A stretch of DNA of 64,000 nt. It comes from JAXLQL01 sp046331625 (GTDB taxonomy: Bacteria; Acidobacteriota; Terriglobia; Bryobacterales; Bryobacteraceae). The DNA lies in contig JAXLQL010000001.1 of assembly GCA_046331625.1 (NCBI GenBank), positions 662,308-726,307 of the forward strand, given 5' to 3'. Shown here in pieces: positions 34,338-42,263 of this stretch. The position numbers were made by a program, and so were the translations under genes. The notes under the pieces were generated by a model. The model did not search any database and was not told the origin of the DNA. It worked only from the letters and a program-made list of their open reading frames with translations. Every line of letters starts with the position of its first letter. Position 1 is the stretch's first letter.

Positions 34338-34796
34338 TCACTCCACTTCCGCCCAGACTATCAACTGCACGCACGCATCGAGCGGCATGTCGGGGATTCC
34401 CACAGCGCTGCGCACATGCAACCCGCGATCGCCGAACACGGCCACGAACAACTCCGAGGCGCCGTCGAGCACTTTCGGATGGTCGCGGAAGCCCGCCGCG
34501 CAGTGGACATTGCCTTCCAGCCGAACGATACGCCGGACCTTGGACAAGTCTCCCGTGGCAGCCTTCAACTGCGCGAGGGCGTTGATGCCAGCCCGCCGGG
34601 CGGCGCGATAGCCGTCTTCCACGTTCACTTCCGCTCCCAGGCGGCCTGGCCATAGCATCGTCTTCCCTTCCCACGGAAGCTGGCCCGACGTGATTACGAG
34701 GTTGCCGGTGCGAACCCACGTCACGTAGGCTCCCACGGGCGATGGAGGCGTGGGCAATTCGATGCCGAGTTCGGCGAGTTTCTGTTCAGGCGTCAT
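34338..34796 (-). CDS. RidA/YjgF-family protein
   Basis: This 152-residue protein, started at the ATG at 34796, has the Rid fold hallmarks: VTWVRTGNLVITSGQLPWEG, VRRIVRLEGNVHCAAGF and a C-terminal HVRSAVGIPDMPLDACVQLIVWAEVE with the conserved Arg in RSA. That Arg is typical of members that deaminate reactive enamine/imine intermediates from PLP enzymes. Cytoplasmic. It is divergent from NfeD and may share a transcript with the helical protein and HNH genes downstream, probably by chance of packing. Confidence 0.88.
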   Translation of the reverse strand: MTPEQKLAELGIELPTPPSPVGAYVTWVRTGNLVITSGQLPWEGKTMLWPGRLGAEVNVEDGYRAARRAGINALAQLKAATGDLSKVRRIVRLEGNVHCAAGFRDHPKVLDGASELFVAVFGDRGLHVRSAVGIPDMPLDACVQLIVWAEVE

Positions 34797-34830
34797 AGGC
34801 ACGTGATTGTACACCGGGCGCGGTCTCGTG

Positions 34831-34839
34831 TGGTAAATT
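34831..34839 (+). promoter_or_regulatory. Possible extended -10 box for nfeD
   Basis: TGGTAAATT at 34831-34839 fits TGn plus a -10 box and lies ten bases before the ATG at 34850, which would give a leaderless transcript. No -35 box is visible. The evidence is only this short match. Confidence 0.3.
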
Positions 34840-34849
34840 CATCCATGCT

Positions 34850-35293
34850 ATGGACCCTTTGATCCCCTGGTGGCTGTGGACCGTGCTCGGACTGGCTCTC
34901 ATGGGGCTGGAAATTCTGGCTCCGACCGGCTTCTTCCTCTTCTTCTTCGGCGTGGGGGCCGTGGTGACGGGATTCCTCGCGGCGATGGGGTTCGCCGATT
35001 CGCTGGTCGTCCAAGGACTCGCGCTGCTGGCGGTCTCGGCCGGCACGCTCTACCTGTTCCGCAAACCGCTGATGGCGACCTTCCATTTGCGAGCGCTGCC
35101 GGCCGGTGTTGTGGATTCGATGGTCGGCGAGACAGCCATCTCGATCGGCGAGATTCCGGCGGGCGGCTACGGCAAGGTGGAGTTGCGGGGCTCGTCGTGG
35201 TCGGCGCAGAATCTGGGGACCGAGCCGATCCCGGCGTCGGCGCGATGCAGAGTAGAAGAAGTGCGGGATCTGACGTTGTTCGTCCGGCTGTAG
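34850..35293 (+). CDS. NfeD-family membrane protein
   Basis: This 147-residue protein has two to three membrane helices (PWWLWTVLGLALMGLEIL, GFFLFFFGVGAVVTGFLAAM, VQGLALLAVSAGTLYLF) and then an OB-fold domain (DSMVGETAISIGEIPAGGYGKVELRGSSW...). This is the short NfeD form that pairs with stomatin/SPFH proteins. The gene is followed 27 bases later by the SPFH gene on the same strand, matching that known pairing. Together they are thought to organise membrane microdomains or membrane protein quality control. Confidence 0.92.
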   Translation: MDPLIPWWLWTVLGLALMGLEILAPTGFFLFFFGVGAVVTGFLAAMGFADSLVVQGLALLAVSAGTLYLFRKPLMATFHLRALPAGVVDSMVGETAISIGEIPAGGYGKVELRGSSWSAQNLGTEPIPASARCRVEEVRDLTLFVRL

Positions 35294-35319
35294 AGAAGAC
35301 TCGAACAAGGAGGCTGGCC

Positions 35320-36243
35320 ATGCAAGGTGGCGTAGTCGTAGTGGTCGTATTGATGATCCTGGCGCTGATCATTCTCGCCAAGACGGCCGTGGTGGTTCCG
35401 CAGCAATCGGCCTACGTGGTGGAACGGCTAGGGCGCTACTCGGGAACGCTCGAGGCGGGCTTTCACATCCTGACGCCGTTCATCGATGTGGTCCGCTACA
35501 AACACTCGCTCAAGGAAGTGGCGATCGACATTCCCGAGCAGATCTGCATCACGCGTGACAACGTGCAGGTTGGCGTGGACGGTGTGCTCTATCTCAAGGT
35601 GCTGAATCCGGAGCGGGCCTCATACGGAATCGCCAACTACATTTTCGCGATCACGCAGTTGGCGCAGACCACGCTGCGATCCGAGATCGGCAAGATCGAC
35701 CTCGACCGCACATTCGAAGAGCGCGCGCACATCAATCTCGAAGTGGTGACGGAGCTCGACAAAGCGAGCGGCCCTTGGGGCGTGAAGGTGTTGCGCTACG
35801 AGATCAAGAACATCACGCCACCGCAAGACGTGCTGCAAGCGATGGAGAAGCAGATGCGCGCCGAGCGGGAAAAGCGCGCGGTGATTCTCAATTCCGAAGG
35901 CGGCCGTGACGCGGCGATCAACACGGCCGAGGGCGAGAAGCAGAAGGCGATCAAGGCGTCAGAAGCGCGGCGGCAACAGCAGATCAACGAAGCCGAGGGG
36001 CAGGCCCAGGCGATTCTTTCGATTGCCAACGCAACCTCGGAAGGCATCCGCCGCGTGGCGGAATCGATCCAGGCGCCGGGCGGGTTCCAGGCGGTGCAGC
36101 TTCGCGTAGCTGAGCAGTACATCCAGCAATTCGGGCATCTGGCAAAGGCGGGAACGTCGATCATCATCCCGTCAAACTTGGCGGACGTGAGCTCGCTCAT
36201 CGCTTCGGCAATGACCGTGATCAAGCAAGGCGACCACAAGTGA
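35320..36243 (+). CDS. Stomatin/SPFH (Band 7) family protein, QmcA-like
   Basis: The ATG at 35320 follows an ideal AAGGAGG by about six bases. The 307-residue product starts with one membrane helix (GGVVVVVVLMILALIILAK), then a Band 7 domain (VVERLGRYSGTLEAGFHILTPFIDVV, IDIPEQICITRDNVQVGVDGVLYLKV). A long Glu/Ala/Lys coiled coil follows (ITPPQDVLQAMEKQMRAEREKRA, NTAEGEKQKAIKASEARRQQQ) and a C-terminal oligomerisation region. SPFH proteins form large membrane rings. The stop overlaps the GTG start of the 979-residue protein, so the three genes 34850-39179 form one coupled unit. Confidence 0.94.
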   Translation: MQGGVVVVVVLMILALIILAKTAVVVPQQSAYVVERLGRYSGTLEAGFHILTPFIDVVRYKHSLKEVAIDIPEQICITRDNVQVGVDGVLYLKVLNPERASYGIANYIFAITQLAQTTLRSEIGKIDLDRTFEERAHINLEVVTELDKASGPWGVKVLRYEIKNITPPQDVLQAMEKQMRAEREKRAVILNSEGGRDAAINTAEGEKQKAIKASEARRQQQINEAEGQAQAILSIANATSEGIRRVAESIQAPGGFQAVQLRVAEQYIQQFGHLAKAGTSIIIPSNLADVSSLIASAMTVIKQGDHK

Positions 36244-39179
36244 GACGCGCTGTGCTATGCCTCGCGCTGGCAGGGCTGGCGCAAGCGGAAGATTTCGGGG
36301 TCCGGTTGATTCTCGGATTGGGCGACGCGATCAACACGCGTTGGGACGGGTCAGTGCAAGCATCGGGGGCAACGGTGCGTTCGGTGGAGCCGTGGCGCTT
36401 CGAGGGTGATGACCGCATCGATGGAAATTCCTGGAAGTGCGCGATCCATGCCATCCGGTTGTTCGGCGCAGCGCCGCTCGGCGGGCGTCCGGCAGTGGCA
36501 AATGGCGTGATGGTTTGGCTGTCGGGCGCGGGGAACGGAACGTCGTTGGAGGTGACTACCGCGCAGGGTAAGCTCACGGTCGCGGCCAGCGAGATTCCGT
36601 TCGGTAAGCAAGCGATGCTGCTGGGCGGGCGCGCCATGGCCGAGCGAGTGCCAGCGGTGACGCAGATGACTTCGAGCGCCGATGAGCAGGACTATCCGGC
36701 GGCTGCGGTTGGCCCGAACGGCGACGTCTGGGTGGCGTATCTCGAGTTCAAGCATCATCCGGAACACAACGCGCTTCGGGCGAACCTGAAGACTCCGCCC
36801 ACAGGCTTCGACCGGTGGACGACAAAGGCGCCGGGCGATCAGGTTTTCGTGAAAAAGTACGCGGCCGGGCGGTGGTGGGAGCCGATCGCGGTGAGCGAGA
36901 CTGGCGGCGATCTCTATCGTCCGGCGATTGCGGTGGACGGCAAGGGGCGAGCGTGGGTGTTCTGGTCCGCGAACGATGCGTCGAAAGGCGGGGCGAACTT
37001 CGATTTGTTCGGTCGCTTGGTAGACGGGGACCGGCCGGGCGCGACGGTGCGGCTTTCGACGGCGGCGGGCTCGGATGTGTTCCCTGTGGCGGCGACGGAT
37101 TCGACGGGTCGGGTGCACGTCGCGTGGCAGGCGTGGCGCGATGGGCGCGCACAGATTTTGGCGGCGGTGCAGAACGGCGATTCGTTCGGGCATCCGGTGA
37201 CGGTTTCGGCAACCGGGAGCAACGAATGGAATCCGGCGATCGCGGCGAGCAGGGATGGCCGCGTGACGGTGGCCTACGAGTCGTATCGCAACGGCAGCTA
37301 CGACATCTTCTTGCGAACCTACGCGAACGGAGCTTGGGGCAAGGAGATCGCGGCCGCGGCCAGCACGACCTACGAGGCGTATCCATCGTTGGCGTATGAG
37401 CCCTCGGGTCGATTGTGGCTCGCGTACGAAGAAGGCGGCGAGGGCTGGGGCAAGGATTTCGGTGCGGACGAGTCTTCTGGCGTGGCGTTGTATCAGGGCC
37501 GGACGATCCGGCTGCGGGCGTGGGAGCCCGATGGCCGCGTTGTGGAGCCATCGGCCGATATTGGAGCGGTGCTGCCGGGCGTGGCCGATCAGCGGCTGGA
37601 TGCGAAGGCGCGGCAAACCGGTGCGGAGGATTTCCGCAAGCCGAAGCTCGATGCCTGGAAGACACGCGACCGGAGCCGCCCGACGCCGAACTTCACGGCT
37701 CCGCGCAACAACTATCCGCGCGTGGCCGTGGATGCGTCCGGGCGGTTGTGGGTGGCGGTGCGCTCGAATCATCCGGTGGCGTGGAATCCGCTGGGCACGG
37801 TGTGGAGCGAGTATGTGGTGAGCTATGACGGCGCGCAGTGGACGGGTCCGGTGTTGCTGGCGCATTCGGACAATCTACTCGACAATCGCCCGGCGGTGGT
37901 CTCGACCGCGCCCGGTGAGGCGCTGGTGATCGGCTCGAGCGATCACCGGATGGAGTTTCACCGGATCCGGGGCGTAAACAATGTGGCCGCGATTGTGGAC
38001 GATCCCTACAACAACGATCTCTACGCGCATTCGATCGCACTGAGCGCGGGATCGGGGAAGTTGGCGGTGAAGGCTTCCACGGCGCCGAGCGGCGGACTGT
38101 CACCGGCCGAGTTGGCCGAGAAGCAGAACGTGTTGTTGATGCGCGATGCGCGGGTGGGGAATCGCTACCGGATCGTGCGCGGCGAGTTCCACCGGCACTC
38201 GGAGGCTTCCGCGGACGGAGGCAATGACGGGTCGCTGCTCGAGCAGTGGCGCTACATGCTCGACGCGGCGGCGATGGACTGGGTAGGCTGCTGCGATCAC
38301 GACAACGGCGGCGGGCGCGAGTACTCGTGGTGGACGAATCAAAAGCTGACGGATATGTTTTATACGGCGGGCAAGTTCGTGCCGATGTTCAGCTACGAGC
38401 GGAGCGTGCCGTATCCGGAGGGGCATCGCAACGTGGTGTTCGCGCAGCGCGGGGTCCGGACGCTGCCGCGGTTGCCGATCACGAAAGAAGACTTGGCGGG
38501 CAAGGCGCCGGACACGCAGATGCTCTATCAATACCTGCGCAAGTTCAACGGTGTCGCGGCGAGCCACACGTCGGGTACGAACATGGGCACGGACTGGCGC
38601 GACAACGATCCGTTGACCGAGCCGATGGTGGAGATCTATCAAGGCGACCGGCAGAACTACGAGATGCCGGGCGGGCCGCGTTCGAATAGCGCGGAGGACT
38701 CGATCGGCGGATGGCGGCCGAAGGGGTTCGTGAATCTGGCGCTGGAGATGGGCTACAAGCTGGCGTTCCAGGCGAGTTCCGATCACGTGTCGACGCACAT
38801 GTCGTACTGCAACGTGCTGGCGACCGGGCTGACGCGCGAGGCGCTGCTCGAGGGATTCCAGAAGCGGCACGTGTATGGGGCGACGGACAACATTTCTGCC
38901 GAGTTCCGTTCTGGCGGGAACATCATGGGCGATGTCTTCGCCGTGTCGAAACCGCCGGAGTTCAAGGTGAAGCTGCAGGGTACGGCGCCGTTCGCGAAGG
39001 TGGTGGTTGTGAAGGACGGGAAGTACGTGTATTCGAGCGAGCCGAAGAAGGCGGTGGTCGATTTCACGTGGCGGGATGGCGAGGCGGCGAAGGGGAAGCA
39101 GAGTTACTACTACGTGCGCGGCGAGCAGACCGATGGGGAGGTGGTTTGGGTGTCGCCGATGTGGATCACGTACAAGTGA
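36240..39179 (+). CDS. Large exported protein: beta-propeller domain plus PHP-type (DUF3604-like) metal-dependent hydrolase domain
   Basis: The GTG at 36240 overlaps the stomatin stop (GTGA) and gives signal MRRAVLCLALAGLAQAE. Residues ~140-520 contain repeated Asp/Trp motifs (PAIAVDGKGRAWVFW, DSTGRVHVAWQAW, YPSLAYEPSGRLWLAYE, PRVAVDASGRLWVAV), the blades of a sialidase-like propeller. From ~residue 640 comes a PHP-like domain: RGEFHRHSEASADGGND, DWVGCCDHDNGGGREYSWW, a Glu/Arg block in FSYERSVPYPEGHRN, and SSDHVSTH near the end. This matches DUF3604-type proteins of environmental bacteria. It is probably a periplasmic metallohydrolase. Coupling to NfeD-stomatin is unexpected. Confidence 0.82.
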   Translation: MRRAVLCLALAGLAQAEDFGVRLILGLGDAINTRWDGSVQASGATVRSVEPWRFEGDDRIDGNSWKCAIHAIRLFGAAPLGGRPAVANGVMVWLSGAGNGTSLEVTTAQGKLTVAASEIPFGKQAMLLGGRAMAERVPAVTQMTSSADEQDYPAAAVGPNGDVWVAYLEFKHHPEHNALRANLKTPPTGFDRWTTKAPGDQVFVKKYAAGRWWEPIAVSETGGDLYRPAIAVDGKGRAWVFWSANDASKGGANFDLFGRLVDGDRPGATVRLSTAAGSDVFPVAATDSTGRVHVAWQAWRDGRAQILAAVQNGDSFGHPVTVSATGSNEWNPAIAASRDGRVTVAYESYRNGSYDIFLRTYANGAWGKEIAAAASTTYEAYPSLAYEPSGRLWLAYEEGGEGWGKDFGADESSGVALYQGRTIRLRAWEPDGRVVEPSADIGAVLPGVADQRLDAKARQTGAEDFRKPKLDAWKTRDRSRPTPNFTAPRNNYPRVAVDASGRLWVAVRSNHPVAWNPLGTVWSEYVVSYDGAQWTGPVLLAHSDNLLDNRPAVVSTAPGEALVIGSSDHRMEFHRIRGVNNVAAIVDDPYNNDLYAHSIALSAGSGKLAVKASTAPSGGLSPAELAEKQNVLLMRDARVGNRYRIVRGEFHRHSEASADGGNDGSLLEQWRYMLDAAAMDWVGCCDHDNGGGREYSWWTNQKLTDMFYTAGKFVPMFSYERSVPYPEGHRNVVFAQRGVRTLPRLPITKEDLAGKAPDTQMLYQYLRKFNGVAASHTSGTNMGTDWRDNDPLTEPMVEIYQGDRQNYEMPGGPRSNSAEDSIGGWRPKGFVNLALEMGYKLAFQASSDHVSTHMSYCNVLATGLTREALLEGFQKRHVYGATDNISAEFRSGGNIMGDVFAVSKPPEFKVKLQGTAPFAKVVVVKDGKYVYSSEPKKAVVDFTWRDGEAAKGKQSYYYVRGEQTDGEVVWVSPMWITYK

Positions 39180-39183
39180 GAGG

Positions 39184-40173
39184 TCAAGAGTAATCGAACC
39201 TCGGACCGAATCCCCTGAGCGATGGGTAAAGATCCTCAAGTTCCGGTGTGATGATCGGCCAATGCATATCGGGTTTTTCCCGCACCGTTCCAGCCTTGAA
39301 GAGGCTAGCAAATGTGAGTTGCCAGAGCGAGATGCTCATCGGCACCGAATCACTGGGATGCTGGCGAAGTTCCGCGTCGAGATCGCGCTGAATGGTTCCA
39401 GCGATGTCATCGCGGTCATCACGCCGACCGCAGCGCTCTACCAATCCGTACACGTTCTCGATAAACCGGCTCCAATCCTTGGGGCACAGTTCCTCGGGAA
39501 TGCGAGATGCCAGAAGCATGCCAGCGAAGTAGTGCCGGAGGGCTTCCTTGGCTTTCGTCGGCGGCCATACGCTTGGCTCGATCACCTTCGCACTGTTGTC
39601 AAACGACAGAATGAGGGTATCAAGCTGTTCGACCGTAGCCCTCAACTGGCTTGCCAGTCGCTGCCGTCCCCAACTCAAATCTCCGCTCTTATAGGCAAGC
39701 GCGTGTGTGGTCACGCACCACGCATGCTCGAACGCGGAGCGGATCTGGATTTCGAAGGGAAGACTGAACAGCGGCGAAGTCACGCTGGCACTGACGTTGC
39801 GTGGTCTACCGAGCCGGGCGATGAACCTTGTCCCATCAAATCGGAAGACGTCGGGCGCTTTCCTGCTGGAGCCGCGCCGATGCAGTTCGTTTCTTTCGAA
39901 GGCTCCGGCGAGGAATTCCAGAACCGCTTCCTCGTCTGCCAACGTGGGCACGACAATTGCGAACGCTACAAGATCGTCGATTTGGGCGAAGCTCTTGAAC
40001 CTGCCTGTTTCGACTTTCTCGGAGACCGACTCGAGGCTCTTGATACGCGCCGCGAGCGCATACCCTTTGGAATCGGCAAACGGGGTCAACACCTCTCGAA
40101 CACGATTCCGGATTTCTGTGAGATAGCGCTCAACCGACCGGTACTTCAACCTTATCGGAGATGGAGTGATCAC
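39184..40173 (-). CDS. RelA/SpoT-like nucleotidyltransferase (toxSAS-like effector candidate)
   Basis: This 329-residue protein has a RelA/SpoT synthetase-type core in its first ~165 residues. ARIKSLESVSEK gives Arg43, Lys45, Ser49 and Lys53; QIDDLVAFAIVVPT gives the Asp; and FEIQIRSAFEHAWCVTTHALAYK gives Glu141, Gln143, Arg145 and His150, the most diagnostic block. The GYRSIH-type block for the acceptor base is not recognisable (FDGTRFIARLGRP is in its place), so the acceptor may not be GDP/GTP. There is no HD hydrolase, TGS or ACT domain. The C-terminal ~160 residues are helical and unknown. Its GTG start lies 44 bases inside the DUF262 gene, so the two are coupled. Alternative in-frame starts (TTG at 40152) exist. 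Confidence 0.78.
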   Translation of the reverse strand: MITPSPIRLKYRSVERYLTEIRNRVREVLTPFADSKGYALAARIKSLESVSEKVETGRFKSFAQIDDLVAFAIVVPTLADEEAVLEFLAGAFERNELHRRGSSRKAPDVFRFDGTRFIARLGRPRNVSASVTSPLFSLPFEIQIRSAFEHAWCVTTHALAYKSGDLSWGRQRLASQLRATVEQLDTLILSFDNSAKVIEPSVWPPTKAKEALRHYFAGMLLASRIPEELCPKDWSRFIENVYGLVERCGRRDDRDDIAGTIQRDLDAELRQHPSDSVPMSISLWQLTFASLFKAGTVREKPDMHWPIITPELEDLYPSLRGFGPRFDYS

Positions 40174-41209
40174 GCTGCGAAGCCAGTAGGACCTTCTTGA
40201 GGATTTCGTGCCGCTTCAAGCGTTGGCCTTGGTCGTTCGAATTCGACCTTGTGGCCGCGTAGTACGCCGACAATTCGGCGTCATCGGCACGGCGCGACTC
40301 GTCCTCGATTGCATCTATGAACTCGAGAAGCGCAACTGACGCAAGCCGGGGCTCGACCTGCTCAGAGCGAATCGATTCCTCAACTGCTGTGAAAAAGGTA
40401 TAGAAGTCAGTTTGGTTCCGAAGACGCGTCCGCTGGAGCGCGCTGGTGGCGCGAATCATGGCGGCGATGAACGCGATTACCTCTCGGAACCTGATGCCGA
40501 CTCTCGTGCCAGCTTCCCAACTCGTATCCCGATCGCTGAACTCCGCATCGAGCTCTTCCTGGGAGTAGCTATGAATGGCGCCATCGTCAAGATAAAGGAG
40601 CAAGCCCGCTACAAGCTCGACTTCCTTCATCTGGCGTTTCGCTTGACCCTCAACGCGAGGAAAGCCTTCCGGCAGCACTGTTAGCATCTCGATGGCCAGT
40701 TCCTCGGCCGCTGAGATGAACACGCCGCTGAGTCTGGCATGGCGCAGTTCCTGACGAGACAGACGAGCGACATTCTTGTTGATTCTCTCGAAGACTTCAT
40801 TGATGAATGTCTCTTCGTTCGTCGGCAAGTATTCCACAGGGAACTGGTAGGTCCAGAACTCGGTTTTCTCATCCACCGGCAGACTATTGAAATAAGCGCC
40901 GCGCAGACGGTCGACCGGCGAGCTTTCGGATACGGGAAACGCTCCACTCGCAAAATCAAATACCGACATAAGGCGCTGCTTGCCGTCGACAACCTGATAG
41001 ACGGACGCGCCCGCAGGGCTGATCTCCTCATACAAGAAGATCGCTGGGGCCGGATAGTCCATCAGGACCGTGTCGATGAACTCGTCCTTGTAGGACTGGT
41101 TCCAAACGCTGCGGCGTTGGTAGGGCGGATTCAAGTTGAGTAATCCGCGTCTGAAGAGATCCCAAAACCATGCAACCGTTTGAGTGTTCTGGCGCCGCGA
41201 ATGCCGCAT
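40130..41209 (-). CDS. DUF262 (GmrSD N-domain/ParB-like) protein
   Basis: The ATG at 41209 has an ideal GAGGAAGGG about six bases upstream. The 359-residue product carries the DUF262 signatures: LNPPYQRRSVW (residues 26-36), VVDGKQRLMSVFDF with the DGxQR motif (75-79) and NEVFERINKNVARLSRQELRHA (about 137-158). DUF262 domains are ParB-like nucleotide-binding/NTPase modules in GmrSD, BrxU and SspE, where they sense modified DNA and use NTP. In those proteins a C-terminal HNH-type DUF1524 nuclease follows; here the C-terminal ~190 residues are helical and I see no HNH motif. Instead the gene overlaps that of the RelA/SpoT-like protein. Confidence 0.85.
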   Translation of the reverse strand: MRHSRRQNTQTVAWFWDLFRRGLLNLNPPYQRRSVWNQSYKDEFIDTVLMDYPAPAIFLYEEISPAGASVYQVVDGKQRLMSVFDFASGAFPVSESSPVDRLRGAYFNSLPVDEKTEFWTYQFPVEYLPTNEETFINEVFERINKNVARLSRQELRHARLSGVFISAAEELAIEMLTVLPEGFPRVEGQAKRQMKEVELVAGLLLYLDDGAIHSYSQEELDAEFSDRDTSWEAGTRVGIRFREVIAFIAAMIRATSALQRTRLRNQTDFYTFFTAVEESIRSEQVEPRLASVALLEFIDAIEDESRRADDAELSAYYAATRSNSNDQGQRLKRHEILKKVLLASQRDHSISDKVEVPVG

Positions 41210-41236
41210 CTTGTCCCTTCCTCGATCATACGACAC

Positions 41237-42262
41237 TCAGCCGGTTGTCCGGTCCACTTTCCCCGCGAACCGCCGATACACGAACACCCCATACCCCACC
41301 ACCAGCGCCATCCCCGGGACCAGCCAATTCAGCCCCACCCGCAACCCGTACTCCGCCGCCGCAGCAGTCTGCACCGTCAGCCCCTGCTCCGGCCGGATGC
41401 TCGAAGGCAGCGCATACGGGAACAGTCCGAAAGCTGCGCTCGCCAGCATCCCCGCCAAGTACGCGCACGATCCGAGGAACTGCGCCAACTCGCCTCGCGT
41501 CCGCTGCACGGCGACCAATCCGCCCACCGCCAACAATGGAAACACTACGCCCCACGAGCGCGCCGAGAAACTCACGAGCACCAGAGGCTGAATAGCGAAG
41601 GTGAACGCCGTCACGGCCGCGGTCAGCGCCACGACCACCCACCACAACCGCCAAACCAACCGTTGCGACCGCCCGTGCACCGGACCCTGCGTCTTGTACC
41701 GCACCCACAGCGCGCCATGCATCGCCAGCGCTACGGCGGCGAGGAAAGCGACCGAGACAGTGTACGCGTCCAGAATCCCGACCTGCCCGCGCAAGGAGAA
41801 GTCAGTCCAGAGCGGGAGGAAGAACTCGTGCTTGTCGTCGAGCGGCACTCCGCGCACTACGTTGCCGATGCCCGCACCGAAGAACACGGCGAGCAGCACG
41901 CTCGCGCCGCTGAAGACCGCGTCCCACAGAGGCTTCCACACCGGACTATCGAATTGATTGCGAAACTCGATCGCGATTCCGCGCAAGATGAGCAGCCACA
42001 GCACGATCATCAGGGGCAGGTAGAAGCCCGAGAAGCTCGACGCGTAGAGCGTGGGGAACGCTGCGAACATCGTGCCCCCGGCGGCGAGCAGCCAGACCTC
42101 GTTGCCATCCCAATACGGACCGATCGCTGAGAACACCTGCCTGCGCTCGCGCTCGTTTCGCGCGACGAAGAGATGGATCATCCCGGCGCCAATATCGAAG
42201 CCATCGAGCACTACGTATCCCGCGAGCATCGCGGCCACGGCCAGGAACCAGACGGCCTCCAT
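41237..42262 (-). CDS. cydB: Cytochrome bd ubiquinol oxidase subunit II
   Basis: This 341-residue integral membrane protein begins MEAVWFLAVAAMLAGYVVLDGFDIGAGMIH, the standard CydB opening, and continues with IGPYWDGNEVWLLAAGGTMFAAFP, highly conserved in the family. About eight to nine hydrophobic helices follow. The ATG at 42262 starts one base after the cydA stop (TGA-G-ATG), which decides this start over an upstream in-frame codon. With CydA it forms the quinol-oxidising terminal oxidase for microaerobic respiration. Confidence 0.96.
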   Translation of the reverse strand: MEAVWFLAVAAMLAGYVVLDGFDIGAGMIHLFVARNERERRQVFSAIGPYWDGNEVWLLAAGGTMFAAFPTLYASSFSGFYLPLMIVLWLLILRGIAIEFRNQFDSPVWKPLWDAVFSGASVLLAVFFGAGIGNVVRGVPLDDKHEFFLPLWTDFSLRGQVGILDAYTVSVAFLAAVALAMHGALWVRYKTQGPVHGRSQRLVWRLWWVVVALTAAVTAFTFAIQPLVLVSFSARSWGVVFPLLAVGGLVAVQRTRGELAQFLGSCAYLAGMLASAAFGLFPYALPSSIRPEQGLTVQTAAAAEYGLRVGLNWLVPGMALVVGYGVFVYRRFAGKVDRTTG

Positions 42263-42263
42263 C

